A stretch of DNA of 64,000 nt, taken from NCBI GenBank assembly GCA_964421565.1, contig CAYQXJ010000015.1, forward strand, positions 17,169-81,168, written 5' to 3'. The DNA comes from CAYQXJ01 sp964421565 (GTDB lineage Bacteria; Planctomycetota; Brocadiia; SM23-32). Every line of letters starts with the position of its first letter. Positions within the stretch are counted from its first letter, which is position 1. Shown here piece after piece: positions 52,298-60,819 of this stretch. The notes below the pieces were generated by a model. That model did not search any database. It was not told where the DNA came from and was given only the letters and a program-made list of their open reading frames with translations. Position numbers and translations under genes: made by a program.

Positions 52298-52888
52298 ATG
52301 AGCAAGGGCAAAGAGGAGCTCCTTGAAATCCGCTGGCATGGCCGCGGAGGGCAAGGTGCGAAGACGGCCGCCGCGATGGTGGCCGAAGTGGCGGTCGACG
52401 CCGGCAAGTACGCCCAGGCAGCCCCCGAATACGGAGCCGAGCGCGAGGGAGCGCCCATTAAGGCGTACACCCGCATCAGCGGCGAGCTGATCCGCGTGCA
52501 CGACGCCATCTACTACCCCGACATCGTCATCGTGCTGGACGAGACCCTGCTGGAGACTGAGGGCGTGACCGACGGGCTCTCGCAGGACGGCATCCTGCTG
52601 GTCAACACCACCAGGTCGCCGGGCGAGGTCCGCGAGCAGCTCGGGGTGGAGGGGCGCGACATCTATGCGATCGACGCCACCAGCATCGCGCTGGAAGAGA
52701 TCGGCCGCCCCATTCCCAACACTGTGATGATCGGCGCCCTGTGCAAGATCACCGGCGTGGTCGACTCCGAGGAGATCAAGAAGGACATCGACAAGAAGCT
52801 CGGCGGCAAGCTCAGCGAAGACATGCTGAAGGGCAACTACCGCGCCGTCGAGAGAGCATACGAGGAGGTACGCAGCGAGAATGGCTAA
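52298..52888 (+). CDS. porC: 2-oxoacid:ferredoxin oxidoreductase, gamma subunit
   Basis: The gamma subunit of pyruvate (or related 2-oxoacid) ferredoxin oxidoreductase. The 196-residue protein opens EIRWHGRGGQGAKTAA, the standard gamma motif, followed by AAPEYGAEREGAPIKAYTRI. Its gene order gamma-delta-alpha-beta is that of the four-subunit enzymes of archaea and Thermotoga. It overlaps the delta gene by 8 bp. The exact oxoacid specificity cannot be read, though pyruvate is most common. Confidence 0.9.
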   Translation: MSKGKEELLEIRWHGRGGQGAKTAAAMVAEVAVDAGKYAQAAPEYGAEREGAPIKAYTRISGELIRVHDAIYYPDIVIVLDETLLETEGVTDGLSQDGILLVNTTRSPGEVREQLGVEGRDIYAIDATSIALEEIGRPIPNTVMIGALCKITGVVDSEEIKKDIDKKLGGKLSEDMLKGNYRAVERAYEEVRSENG

Positions 52889-53186
52889 GTTGATGAAAAA
52901 GGACGAGATGAAGCCGGGCGCCGTCGCCGAAGGCGGCTCCATGTCCAGGCTCTACACCGGGTCCTGGCGCACCTACTGCCCGGTGACGGATTTCGAAAAA
53001 TGCGTCAACTGCATGATCTGCTGGGTCGTCTGCCCCGACAGCGCCATACTCGTTGAGGACGGCGAGAAGAAGGGCACCGACATGCAGTACTGCAAGGGCT
53101 GCGGTATATGCGCCACCGAATGCCCGGTCGATGCCATCCAGATGAAGCTGGAAAGCGATATCCCCGAGGGCGAACAGAAAGGATAA
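52881..53186 (+). CDS. porD: 2-oxoacid:ferredoxin oxidoreductase, delta (ferredoxin) subunit
   Basis: A 101-residue 2[4Fe-4S] ferredoxin-like subunit passing electrons from the catalytic core. Both cluster motifs are intact: CVNCMICWVVCP and CKGCGICATECP. The short N-terminal extension before the first cluster is typical of PorD. It is translationally coupled to the gamma gene and followed 6 bp later by alpha. Confidence 0.92.
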   Translation: MAKLMKKDEMKPGAVAEGGSMSRLYTGSWRTYCPVTDFEKCVNCMICWVVCPDSAILVEDGEKKGTDMQYCKGCGICATECPVDAIQMKLESDIPEGEQKG

Positions 53187-53192
53187 GCTCCC

Positions 53193-54368
53193 ATGGCTGA
53201 AACAATCGCACTCACGGGGAATGACTCAGCCGCCTACGCGCTGAAACAGATCAACCCCGACGTCGTCGCCGCCTACCCCATCACCCCGCAGACCGAGATG
53301 ATGCATAAGTTCGCGGCCTACGTGGCCGACGGTGAGGTGGACACCGAGTTCGTGCGCGTCGAGAGCGAGCACAGCGCCATGAGCGCCGTGGTCGGCGCCA
53401 GCCTGGCCGGCGCCCGCACCTGCACCGCCACCAGCGCCAACGGCCTGGCCCTGATGTGGGAGATACTCTACATCGCCGCCAGCGCGCGCTGCCCACTGGT
53501 GATGCCCGTCGTGAACCGCGCCCTGAGCGCACCCATCAACATCCACTGCGACCACAGCGACTCGATGGGCGCGCGCGACACCGGGTGGATTCAGCTCTAC
53601 GCCGAGAACTGCCAGGAGGCTTACGACAACGTGATCCAGGCTGTGCGCATCGCCGAACACCCCGACGTGCGCCTGCCGGTCATGGTCTGCCTCGACGGCT
53701 TCATCCTGAGCCACACCCTTGAGGCCCTCACCGTCAACAGCGACGAAGAGGTCCAGGATTTCATCGGAGCCTTCAGCCGACCCGATAACCTGCTCAACAT
53801 CGACAACGCCGAGACCTTCGGGGCCTTCGCACTGCAGAACTACTACTTCGAGTTCAAAAAACAGCAGCAAGACGCCATCCAGAACGCCCTGAGCGTTATC
53901 CCCGAGGTGGCGGACGAATACGCGAAGCTCTCCGGTCGCCAGTACGGCCTCGTTGACCCTTACCGCTGCGAGGACGCCGACATCGTGCTGGTCGGCCTGG
54001 GCTCGACCATGGGCACGGCGAAACAGGCGGTCGACGACCTGCGGGAGGAGGAAGACCTGGCCTGCGGCGTGCTGAAGATGCGCACCTTCCGCCCCTTCCC
54101 CGCGGAGGCCGTCTCGCAGGCGCTCGGCGACGCGCAGATCATCGGCGTCATGGACCGCGCGCTCTCCTTCGGGCTCGGCGGGCCGCTGTTCCACGAGATC
54201 CGATCGCACCGCTACGGCGACGATACGCCGATGCTCGACTTCATCTACGGGCTCGGCGGACGCGACCTGAGCCTCAAAGACGTGAAAGACGTGTTCCGCG
54301 CGCTCGCTGATGCACACCAGAGCGGCGACGTGGAGCCGGTGACGCGCTTCGTCGGCGTGCGCGAATAG
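53193..54368 (+). CDS. porA: 2-oxoacid:ferredoxin oxidoreductase, alpha subunit
   Basis: The alpha subunit carries the pyrimidine-binding transketolase-like domain. Of 391 residues, the opening GNDSAAYALKQINPDVVAAYPITPQTEMMH is characteristic, with the catalytic Glu in VRVESEHSAMSAVVGAS. A C-terminal domain II (about 255-390) includes LVGLGSTMGTAKQAVDDL. Together with beta it binds thiamine diphosphate and 2-oxoacid. Confidence 0.93.
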   Translation: MAETIALTGNDSAAYALKQINPDVVAAYPITPQTEMMHKFAAYVADGEVDTEFVRVESEHSAMSAVVGASLAGARTCTATSANGLALMWEILYIAASARCPLVMPVVNRALSAPINIHCDHSDSMGARDTGWIQLYAENCQEAYDNVIQAVRIAEHPDVRLPVMVCLDGFILSHTLEALTVNSDEEVQDFIGAFSRPDNLLNIDNAETFGAFALQNYYFEFKKQQQDAIQNALSVIPEVADEYAKLSGRQYGLVDPYRCEDADIVLVGLGSTMGTAKQAVDDLREEEDLACGVLKMRTFRPFPAEAVSQALGDAQIIGVMDRALSFGLGGPLFHEIRSHRYGDDTPMLDFIYGLGGRDLSLKDVKDVFRALADAHQSGDVEPVTRFVGVRE

Positions 54369-54409
54369 GGCCGGCGCCCAATAGCATACAGAACATAGCG
54401 AGGTAACCG

Positions 54410-55360
54410 ATGGCAACGACCAACCTCAAAGAACTCAGCGCCATGCCCGAGCTGCTCAGCGGCGGGCATGCCGCCTGTCCCGGCTGCGGCGGGCCTGTCA
54501 TTATCCGCCAGGTGCTCCTGGCAACCCAGCAGGACGGCCGCCACGCCGTCTGCAGCATCGCCACCGGCTGCATGGAGGTGAGCACCACCGTATACCCCAA
54601 CAGCGCGTGGCGTGTGCCCCTCACTCACAATGCCTTCGAGAACTCCGCCGCCACCATCAGCGGCGCCGAGGCCGCCTACCGCTCCCTCAAACGGCAGGGC
54701 AAATACGATAAGGACATCGCCTTCATCGCCTTCGGCGGCGACGGCGGCACCTACGATATTGGCCTGCAAAGCCTGTCGGGCGCCCTCGAACGAGGGCACA
54801 ACTTCACCTATGTCTGCTACGACAACGGCGCTTACATGAACACCGGCATCCAGCGTTCCGGCGCCACACCCAAAGGCGCCAACACCACCACCGCCCCCCC
54901 GGGCGACGTGGAGCCCGGAAAGCGCGAGCGCCCAAAGGACCTGACCATGATCGTGGCCGCCCACGACGTGCCCTACGTGGCCCAGGCATCCCCGCACGTG
55001 CCCCGCGACCTGATGAAGAAGGTGCAGAAGGCCGTCGCCACCGAGGGGCCGGCGTTCCTCAACATCATCAGCCCCTGCCCCCGCGGATGGCGCTACGAGC
55101 CCGAGCAGTCCCTGCAGATGGCGAAGCTCGCCTACGAGTGCTGCGTCTGGCCGGTCTTTGAGATCGAGGATGGAACGCTCTCTATCACCATGAAACCGCG
55201 GGAGAAGAAACCCGTGCGCGACTGGCTGAAAGCGCAGGGGCGCTTCCGCCACCTGTTCTCTCCCAAGAACGAACACCTGATCGAAGAGATCCAGAACGAC
55301 GTCGACCGCAAGTGGAATCATCTTGTGGCCCGCGAAGCCTTTGACAAAGAGCAGCAGTAG
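54410..55360 (+). CDS. porB: 2-oxoacid:ferredoxin oxidoreductase, beta subunit
   Basis: The beta subunit binds the thiamine diphosphate pyrophosphate and a proximal [4Fe-4S] cluster. The 316-residue protein has HAACPGCGGPVI and further Cys residues for the cluster. The TPP motif is GGDGGTYDIGLQSLSGALER, ending at CYDNGAYMNTG. The set gamma-delta-alpha-beta is complete, indicating an anaerobic route between 2-oxoacids and acyl-CoA. Confidence 0.93.
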   Translation: MATTNLKELSAMPELLSGGHAACPGCGGPVIIRQVLLATQQDGRHAVCSIATGCMEVSTTVYPNSAWRVPLTHNAFENSAATISGAEAAYRSLKRQGKYDKDIAFIAFGGDGGTYDIGLQSLSGALERGHNFTYVCYDNGAYMNTGIQRSGATPKGANTTTAPPGDVEPGKRERPKDLTMIVAAHDVPYVAQASPHVPRDLMKKVQKAVATEGPAFLNIISPCPRGWRYEPEQSLQMAKLAYECCVWPVFEIEDGTLSITMKPREKKPVRDWLKAQGRFRHLFSPKNEHLIEEIQNDVDRKWNHLVAREAFDKEQQ

Positions 55361-55428
55361 ACTGGCGGGTCGAGCGGGCCGGCACGCGGGCCGTCCGGGC
55401 GCCGCGTCTCGAGCCCCGCACAGAACGC

Positions 55429-56712
55429 ATGCCTGAACCCCAGGGCGGCAACAGCGCTATGGCCGACACACTCTCTCCATCCTCGACGCTGCGGGATGTC
55501 GACCCCGAGGTCGCGGCGGCGATCGACGCCGAGCGGCAACGCCAGCAAGACCACCTCGACCTGATCGCCTCGGAGAACCATTGCAGCGCCCCCGTCATGG
55601 AGGCCATGGGCTGCCCCCTGACCGATAAATACGCCGAGGGCTACCCCGGGGCGCGCTGGTACGGCGGCTGCGAGAGCGTGGACGTGGTCGAGCGCATCGC
55701 CATGCGCCGCGCCTGCCGCCTGTTCGGGGCCGAACACGCCAACGTGCAGCCGCACGCCGGCTCCCAGGCAAACATGGCCGTCTACCTCGCCATGCTCCGC
55801 CCCGGCGCCAAGGTGCTCGGCATGTCCCTGCCCCACGGCGGGCACCTCACCCACGGCCATGCGCGCAACTTCAGCGGCCTCATATACGAGGTCGTCAGCT
55901 ACGGCGTCGACGACGAGGGCATGATCGACTACGAGCAGGTCCGCGAGCTGGCCTGCACTCATAACCCCGCCATGATCATCGCCGGCGCCAGCTCCTACAG
56001 CCGCACCATCGACTTCGCCGCCTTCCGCCAGATCGCCGACGAGGTCGGGGCCTACCTGCTCGCCGACATCAGCCACATCGCCGGCCTCATCGCCGCCGAC
56101 CTCCACCCCAACCCGCTGCCCCACGCCCACTTCGTCACCACCACCACGCACAAGACCATGCGCGGGCCCCGGGGCGCCGTCATCCTCTGCGAGAGGAAGT
56201 ACGCCGATCGCATCGACAGCGCCGTCTTCCCCGGCGTCCAGGGCGGCCCCATGATGCATATCATCGCCGCCAAGGCCGTCGCCTTCGAGCTCGCCATGCA
56301 GCCCGAGTTCCGCCGCTACCAGGCCCGCGTGCTCGCCAACTCCCGCGCCATGGCCCAGACCATCGCCGAGCGCGGCTTCCGCATCGTCTTCGGCGGCACG
56401 GACAACCACATGTTCCTGATCGACCTGAGCGACCGCGACTACAGCGGCCGCCAGGCGACCGAAACGCTCGCGCTCGCCCACATCACCGTCAATAAGAACG
56501 CCGTCCCCAACGACCGCCGAAAACCGGTCGAGGCCAGCGGCATCCGCATCGGCTCGCCGGCCGTCACCACCCGGGGGCTCGAGGTGGAACACGCGCGCCT
56601 GCTCGCCGGCTGGGTGGCCGACATCCTGAACTCCGCCGACCCCCGGGTCGCCGCGCGTCGGCTGCGCCCGCAGGTGCTCGAGCTCTGCGCCGCCTTCCCC
56701 GTGCCGCACTGA
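55429..56712 (+). CDS. glyA: serine hydroxymethyltransferase
   Basis: GlyA interconverts serine and glycine with tetrahydrofolate, feeding one-carbon metabolism. The 427-residue PLP enzyme has LIASENHCSAPVMEAMG, YAEGYPGARWYGGCE, and the PLP lysine Lys242 in TTTTHKTMRGPRG. ATG 55429 and ATG 55459 are both possible starts; neither has a clear ribosome site. It follows the por operon by 68 bp. Confidence 0.93.
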   Translation: MPEPQGGNSAMADTLSPSSTLRDVDPEVAAAIDAERQRQQDHLDLIASENHCSAPVMEAMGCPLTDKYAEGYPGARWYGGCESVDVVERIAMRRACRLFGAEHANVQPHAGSQANMAVYLAMLRPGAKVLGMSLPHGGHLTHGHARNFSGLIYEVVSYGVDDEGMIDYEQVRELACTHNPAMIIAGASSYSRTIDFAAFRQIADEVGAYLLADISHIAGLIAADLHPNPLPHAHFVTTTTHKTMRGPRGAVILCERKYADRIDSAVFPGVQGGPMMHIIAAKAVAFELAMQPEFRRYQARVLANSRAMAQTIAERGFRIVFGGTDNHMFLIDLSDRDYSGRQATETLALAHITVNKNAVPNDRRKPVEASGIRIGSPAVTTRGLEVEHARLLAGWVADILNSADPRVAARRLRPQVLELCAAFPVPH

Positions 56713-56729
56713 CCAGCGCCTTTTGCTTC

Positions 56730-56759
56730 TTGCAATCCTACCCCCTCGGACGGTATGCT
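56730..56759 (+). promoter_or_regulatory. candidate promoter for the GGDEF gene
   Basis: TTGCAA (56730-56735), 18 bp and TATGCT (56754-56759). Transcription would start near 56766. It argues against an upstream start at 56730 and for ATG 56868. Confidence 0.4.
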
Positions 56760-56867
56760 TACGAGGCCGTACCGCTTCCGCTACCGGCGAGCGGGGCGCC
56801 GTGGCCGCCCCGGCGTGCTCGTCGGCGCTGTACGGTCGTGTCGCTTTTGCTGAGGGGATGCGGCAAC

Positions 56868-58091
56868 ATGGGTCTGCTGTGGAATGAAACCGACGCGTTC
56901 GAAGAGCAAGCCGTCCGCCACATCCACCGGCGCTCGCGGCGGGCCTTCCTCTGCGCCCTCGTGCTCTCCGGCCTGCTCATACTGCCGCTGCTGCGCTTCA
57001 GCGGCAAGGGCCGTTGGCTCATCGGCGCGCTGTTCGTCTGGTCGCTCGTCGTCACCTTCTACGTCGCCCGTAACTGGCTCGCCGCCCGTAGCTACTATAA
57101 GCGCAAACGCGAGGAACTCGGCGTCACCGACGCGCTCACCCGCCTGCCTAACCGCAAGGGCCTGATGGCCGCCCTGGAGAGCGTGGAGAGCGGGCAGAAG
57201 GAGTTCGGCCGGCGCGTCCGCCTGATCGACATCGACCTGATCAACCTCAACCGCGTCAACTACGAGTTCGGCCAGATGGTCGGCGACGCCGTCCTGCAGG
57301 ATATCGCCGAACTGCTGCAGAAGAACGCCCCCTCCTCCTGCATCGTCGGCCGCCTCGGCGGCGACGAGTTCCTGGTCGCCATGCCCGACGCCACCCAGGC
57401 CGACGCCGACTCGCTCGCCGAATCACTCGAAGAAGCCATCGCCAGCTACCGACTCGACCTCGGCGAACGCGGCGAAGTCGACGCCATCAAGGCCAGGATA
57501 AGCGTTGCCGACTACATGCCCGAGCGCGCCTCGCTCCACGAAACCGTCATCAGCGCCAAGGAAGCCACCGCCCACGGGCGCATCGTCCAGCAAGGCGAAG
57601 AGGGCGGCTTCTCCGGCTACCACCTCCCCCGCGTCACCCTCGGCGCCTTCGCTGCCCACCGATGGCAGAGCCTCGAGCCCGACGAGCAAAAGGCGTTCAA
57701 GCTCTGGAAAGCCGAACCCACCAGAGAGCCGCCCGAAGACGTCGTCGGCGACGTGCTCCGGCTGCTGGAGGAGAAGGCAGAGGTCAACTGGGCCGACTTC
57801 GTCACCGCCGTGCCCTCCACCAAAGGCCCCCGCGCCGCACACGCCGCCCGCATCCTCGCCGAAGCGGTCGCCAAGCGCATGGGCATCCCCTACCGCGACG
57901 TTATGCGAGTAGACGCCAGCGGGCCCGAAAGCCGCAGCGTCCAACCCGCCGTCGACGCCGTCATCGACAAAGGCGATGGCGTGCTGCTGATCAGCGACGT
58001 GGTCAGCTCCGGCATCGTGGAGCGCCGCTGCGTCAAGACCCTCTCGGCCGCCGGAGCCCACGTGCAAGTCATCGCCTGGGCAGGCTACTGA
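56868..58091 (+). CDS. membrane GGDEF protein fused to a phosphoribosyltransferase-like domain
   Basis: 407 residues. Two transmembrane helices (about 26-44 and 48-68) precede a GGDEF domain (about 85-245). GRLGGDEF (164-168) is intact, and DIDLINLNRVNYEFGQMVGD supplies the substrate and metal region, so diguanylate cyclase activity is plausible. The C-terminal part (about 305-407) resembles a ComFC-type phosphoribosyltransferase: TAVPSTKGPRAAHAARILAE, then GVLLISDVVSSGIV in the place of the PRPP loop, and LSAAGAHVQVIAWAGY. The combination is unusual. ATG 56868 is chosen over 56730 because of the promoter and homology. Confidence 0.75.
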   Translation: MGLLWNETDAFEEQAVRHIHRRSRRAFLCALVLSGLLILPLLRFSGKGRWLIGALFVWSLVVTFYVARNWLAARSYYKRKREELGVTDALTRLPNRKGLMAALESVESGQKEFGRRVRLIDIDLINLNRVNYEFGQMVGDAVLQDIAELLQKNAPSSCIVGRLGGDEFLVAMPDATQADADSLAESLEEAIASYRLDLGERGEVDAIKARISVADYMPERASLHETVISAKEATAHGRIVQQGEEGGFSGYHLPRVTLGAFAAHRWQSLEPDEQKAFKLWKAEPTREPPEDVVGDVLRLLEEKAEVNWADFVTAVPSTKGPRAAHAARILAEAVAKRMGIPYRDVMRVDASGPESRSVQPAVDAVIDKGDGVLLISDVVSSGIVERRCVKTLSAAGAHVQVIAWAGY

Positions 58092-58224
58092 TCCGAGCCC
58101 CACTGCCCATCGTAGCCCCCTCAGAACAACCCACCCCTTCGCCTTTGCCCTGACTCGGCTCTTCCGGCGGCCTCACGGCGGGTTCGCCCCGGCTCCCGTC
58201 GTCCGGATCGCCGCCCTCCAGGGG

Positions 58225-58253
58225 TTGACTTCCCCGGGGCAGGGCCCTATATT
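58225..58253 (+). promoter_or_regulatory. sigma70-like promoter before the RHS/ROK remnant
   Basis: TTGACT (58225-58230), 17 bp and TATATT (58248-58253) form a good promoter. The predicted first base (58260) is the A of an ATG that opens a 36-codon frame ending at 58370. That frame has no similarity I recognise. The promoter may be a relic of the gene that once stood here. Confidence 0.5.
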
Positions 58254-58386
58254 GCGGCTATGGCCATTCATGGGACAATGGTCGCCGAAGCAGGCAGCGG
58301 GGCTGCACATGCCGACGCCTTGGGAGTTCGCCAGAAGGCGGCGAACTCCGGGGCTCTCTGGCGGGGGTAGCCTTTCCGATGTCGCC

Positions 58387-58485
58387 AACCCCTACCTCTT
58401 CCAATCCCGCCGCCACGAGCCGGCGTCGGGCATCATGCAATTCCGTCACCGCTACTACGCTGCGGCCCTCGGCCGCTTCGGCAGG
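58387..58485 (+). pseudogene. RHS-repeat core fragment
   Basis: In this frame about 33 residues read NPYLFQSRRHEPASG, then FRHRYYAAALGRFG. This matches the conserved RHS/YD core (N-P-Y-x-F-x-G/S-R-R-x-x-x-x-T/S-G ... R-Y-Y-x-x-x-L-G-R-F). Similarity ends right after GRF, where the sequence becomes ROK-like in another frame. It is a fragment, not a gene; the rest of the RHS protein is absent. Confidence 0.6.
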
Positions 58486-58799
58486 CCATCCAGGGCGGGG
58501 ACCCGCATGCCGCGGCGATACTGCAGCAGTGGGGCCGCGACATGGGCCTCGCCCTCTCGCATGTTGCACACCTGTTCCATCCGGAGGTCGTTGTTCTCGG
58601 AGGCGGACTCGCCCTTGTCGGCGAACCGCTTCGCCGGGCGGCGGCTGAAGCACTGCGGGACCTGGTGCATACCGCCTATGTGCCGGGGCCAGAGGTCGTG
58701 CTGAACCCCCTTGGGGAAGATGTCGTCTGCGTGGGCGCGATGATCCTTGCCCAACGGGCCGCTTCGCCGGGACCAGCGTTAGGAAGTCAATGCCAATGA
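58470..58799 (+). pseudogene. truncated ROK-family sugar kinase (C-terminal part)
   Basis: About 105 residues match the C-terminus of ROK kinases: AIQGGDPHAAAILQQWGRDM, then FHPEVVVLGGGLA and VVCVGAMILA. The N-terminal two thirds, with the ATP and zinc motifs, are missing, replaced by the RHS fragment. ATG 58542 could give an 85-residue remnant. The end overlaps the SIS gene by 10 bp, the arrangement of an originally intact operon. Confidence 0.7.
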
Positions 58800-59368
58800 A
58801 AGAGTGGATAGAGCGTTATCTCCATGCGCTCCAATCGTCCTTGCGGGGGCTACCCGTCGACGAGATCGCGCGGGCCGTCGAATTGATGCGCTTCGCCGGG
58901 CGCGAAGGAAGGCAGGTATTTGCTTTCGGCAACGGCGGCAGCGCGTCCACCTGCTCCCACTTCGTCACTGACCTGGGCAAAGGCGCCTCCGACGCCACCG
59001 GACGGAGATTCCGGTTCCAGTCGCTCAACGATGATGTCGGGTGGATGACCGCCATTGCCAACGATTATGACTACGCGGACGTGTTCGTTCGGCAGTTGGA
59101 GAACTTCGCCGAACCGGGAGATGTCGTGTTGTGCCTGAGCGTCAGCGGCACTTCCCCAAACGTGGTACGCGCCGCCCGCTGGGCACACGAGCACGACCTG
59201 CGCGTGGTCGCCCTGCTCGGCAACGGACAGTGCAACCTGCCACGGATTGCGGACGTCTGCATCCGCGTGGACAGCGGACACTGCGGAATAGTCGAAGACG
59301 GCCATCTGGTAATCTGCCATATTCTGTGTTACGCGTTCATGGACAATCCCGAACTTCTGGAGAACTGA
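58790..59368 (+). CDS. SIS-domain sugar isomerase (GmhA-like)
   Basis: A 192-residue phosphosugar isomerase-fold protein. The SIS core is evident in FAFGNGGSASTCSHFVTDL and VVLCLSVSGTSPNVVRAA, the phosphate-binding Ser/Thr loop. It resembles sedoheptulose 7-phosphate isomerase GmhA in length and opening, but the setting (ROK, GH1, DeoC, sulfatase) suggests a catabolic phosphosugar isomerase instead. It starts at ATG 58790 or 58796 and abuts the glycosidase gene by 1 bp. Confidence 0.78.
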   Translation: MPMKEWIERYLHALQSSLRGLPVDEIARAVELMRFAGREGRQVFAFGNGGSASTCSHFVTDLGKGASDATGRRFRFQSLNDDVGWMTAIANDYDYADVFVRQLENFAEPGDVVLCLSVSGTSPNVVRAARWAHEHDLRVVALLGNGQCNLPRIADVCIRVDSGHCGIVEDGHLVICHILCYAFMDNPELLEN

Positions 59369-59369
59369 C

Positions 59370-60770
59370 ATGCTGTTTGGCGACGATTTCACCTGGGGTG
59401 TGTCGGCGGCTTCGTATCAGGTTGAGGGCGCTCCCTTCGAAGACGGTAAGGGCCCTTCGGTCTGGGACATGTTCAGTCACCGGCCCGGCGCCGTCTGGGG
59501 CGGCCACAACGGCGACACCGCCTGCGACCACTACCACCGCTGGCGCGAAGACGTGGCGCTGATGCGGAGGTTTTCCGTTGGCGCGTATCGGTTCTCCATC
59601 TCGTGGCCACGGGTCCTGCCCGACGGCACGGGCCGGGTGAATGAGCCTGGGCTGGACTTCTACGACCGCCTGGTGGACGAGCTCCTGGCCGCGAACATCG
59701 AGCCCAACGTGGTGCTTTTCCACTGGGACTACCCCTACGCCCTGTTCCGGCGCGGGGGATGGCTAAACCCAGACAGTCCCGAATGGTTCGCTGACTATGC
59801 GCGGGTCTTGGTCGATCGGCTTTCCGACCGGGTGGCCAACTGGTACACCATCCTGGAGCCGGCTTGCTTCATCGGGATGGGCCACCAGACCGGCGAACAT
59901 GCACCGGGACTGAAACTGGGGCCCCGGGAAGTGCTCGCGGCGGGCCACAATGCGCTGTTGGCCCACGGAAAGGCCGTGCAGGCGATACGTAGCGATGCGG
60001 AACTACGCGCTCGCATCGGCATCGTGCCGGCGGGTAGCCGTTACACCCCGGTCACGGACGACCCAGCAGACGTTGAGGCGGCGCGTGCGCTGACCTTCCG
60101 CGCCCATGTCGACGACCTGTTCTACTATACATGGTGGCTCGACCCCGTCTACCTGGGCCACTACCCCGAGGATGCACTCGACCTGTACGGTGACGACGCG
60201 CCGGAGGTGAGGGACGGGGACATGGAGTTAATATCGCAGCCGTTGGATGTCTGCGCGATGAACTATTACAGCACTAACCTGGCGCGTGCCGGTGCCGACG
60301 GCAGGCCAGAGCGAGTCTCGCACAAGCCCGGCTACTCTATGACCACTCAGCACCACTGGGCCATCGTTCCGCGCGGCATCCGCTACGGTGCCCGGTTCCT
60401 CTACGAACGCTACGGCCTCCCCATTGTCGTTACCGAGAACGGCCATCAGAACGCTGACTACGTGATGTCCGACGGCAAGGTGCACGACCCCCAGCGCGTC
60501 GACTACATCCGCCGACACCTGCTGGAACTGGAGCGTGCCATCGACGCGGACGGCATCCCGGTGAATGGCTACTTCCATTGGACCATCATGGACAACTTCG
60601 AATGGGCGTTGGGCTACACGGTCCGCGTGGGCCTGGTCTACACCGACTTTGAAACGCTGGAACGCACCCCCAAGGACAGCGCCTATTACTACAGGCGGGT
60701 CATCGACACCCACGGAGAGTTTCTGCATAAGGATGTAGATCTGGACCCGCGGGGCATCCCCCGCCACTGA
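59370..60770 (+). CDS. glycoside hydrolase family 1 (beta-glucosidase-like)
   Basis: 466 residues, a full GH1 TIM barrel. TWGVSAASYQVEGAPFEDGKG is the family opening. The nucleophile is Glu356 in VVTENG. The acid/base is Glu163, but the motif reads YTILEPAC: the Asn that nearly always precedes this Glu is Leu162. DNFEWALGY and the following RVGLVYTDF are normal. There is no signal peptide, so the substrate is intracellular, perhaps an imported or phosphorylated glycoside. It is coupled to the SIS and DeoC genes. Confidence 0.86.
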   Translation: MLFGDDFTWGVSAASYQVEGAPFEDGKGPSVWDMFSHRPGAVWGGHNGDTACDHYHRWREDVALMRRFSVGAYRFSISWPRVLPDGTGRVNEPGLDFYDRLVDELLAANIEPNVVLFHWDYPYALFRRGGWLNPDSPEWFADYARVLVDRLSDRVANWYTILEPACFIGMGHQTGEHAPGLKLGPREVLAAGHNALLAHGKAVQAIRSDAELRARIGIVPAGSRYTPVTDDPADVEAARALTFRAHVDDLFYYTWWLDPVYLGHYPEDALDLYGDDAPEVRDGDMELISQPLDVCAMNYYSTNLARAGADGRPERVSHKPGYSMTTQHHWAIVPRGIRYGARFLYERYGLPIVVTENGHQNADYVMSDGKVHDPQRVDYIRRHLLELERAIDADGIPVNGYFHWTIMDNFEWALGYTVRVGLVYTDFETLERTPKDSAYYYRRVIDTHGEFLHKDVDLDPRGIPRH

Positions 60771-60819
60771 TTGCAGTAACCGATCGAGCGTCGCATTGGC
60801 CAGGATTAGGAAGAGGACG

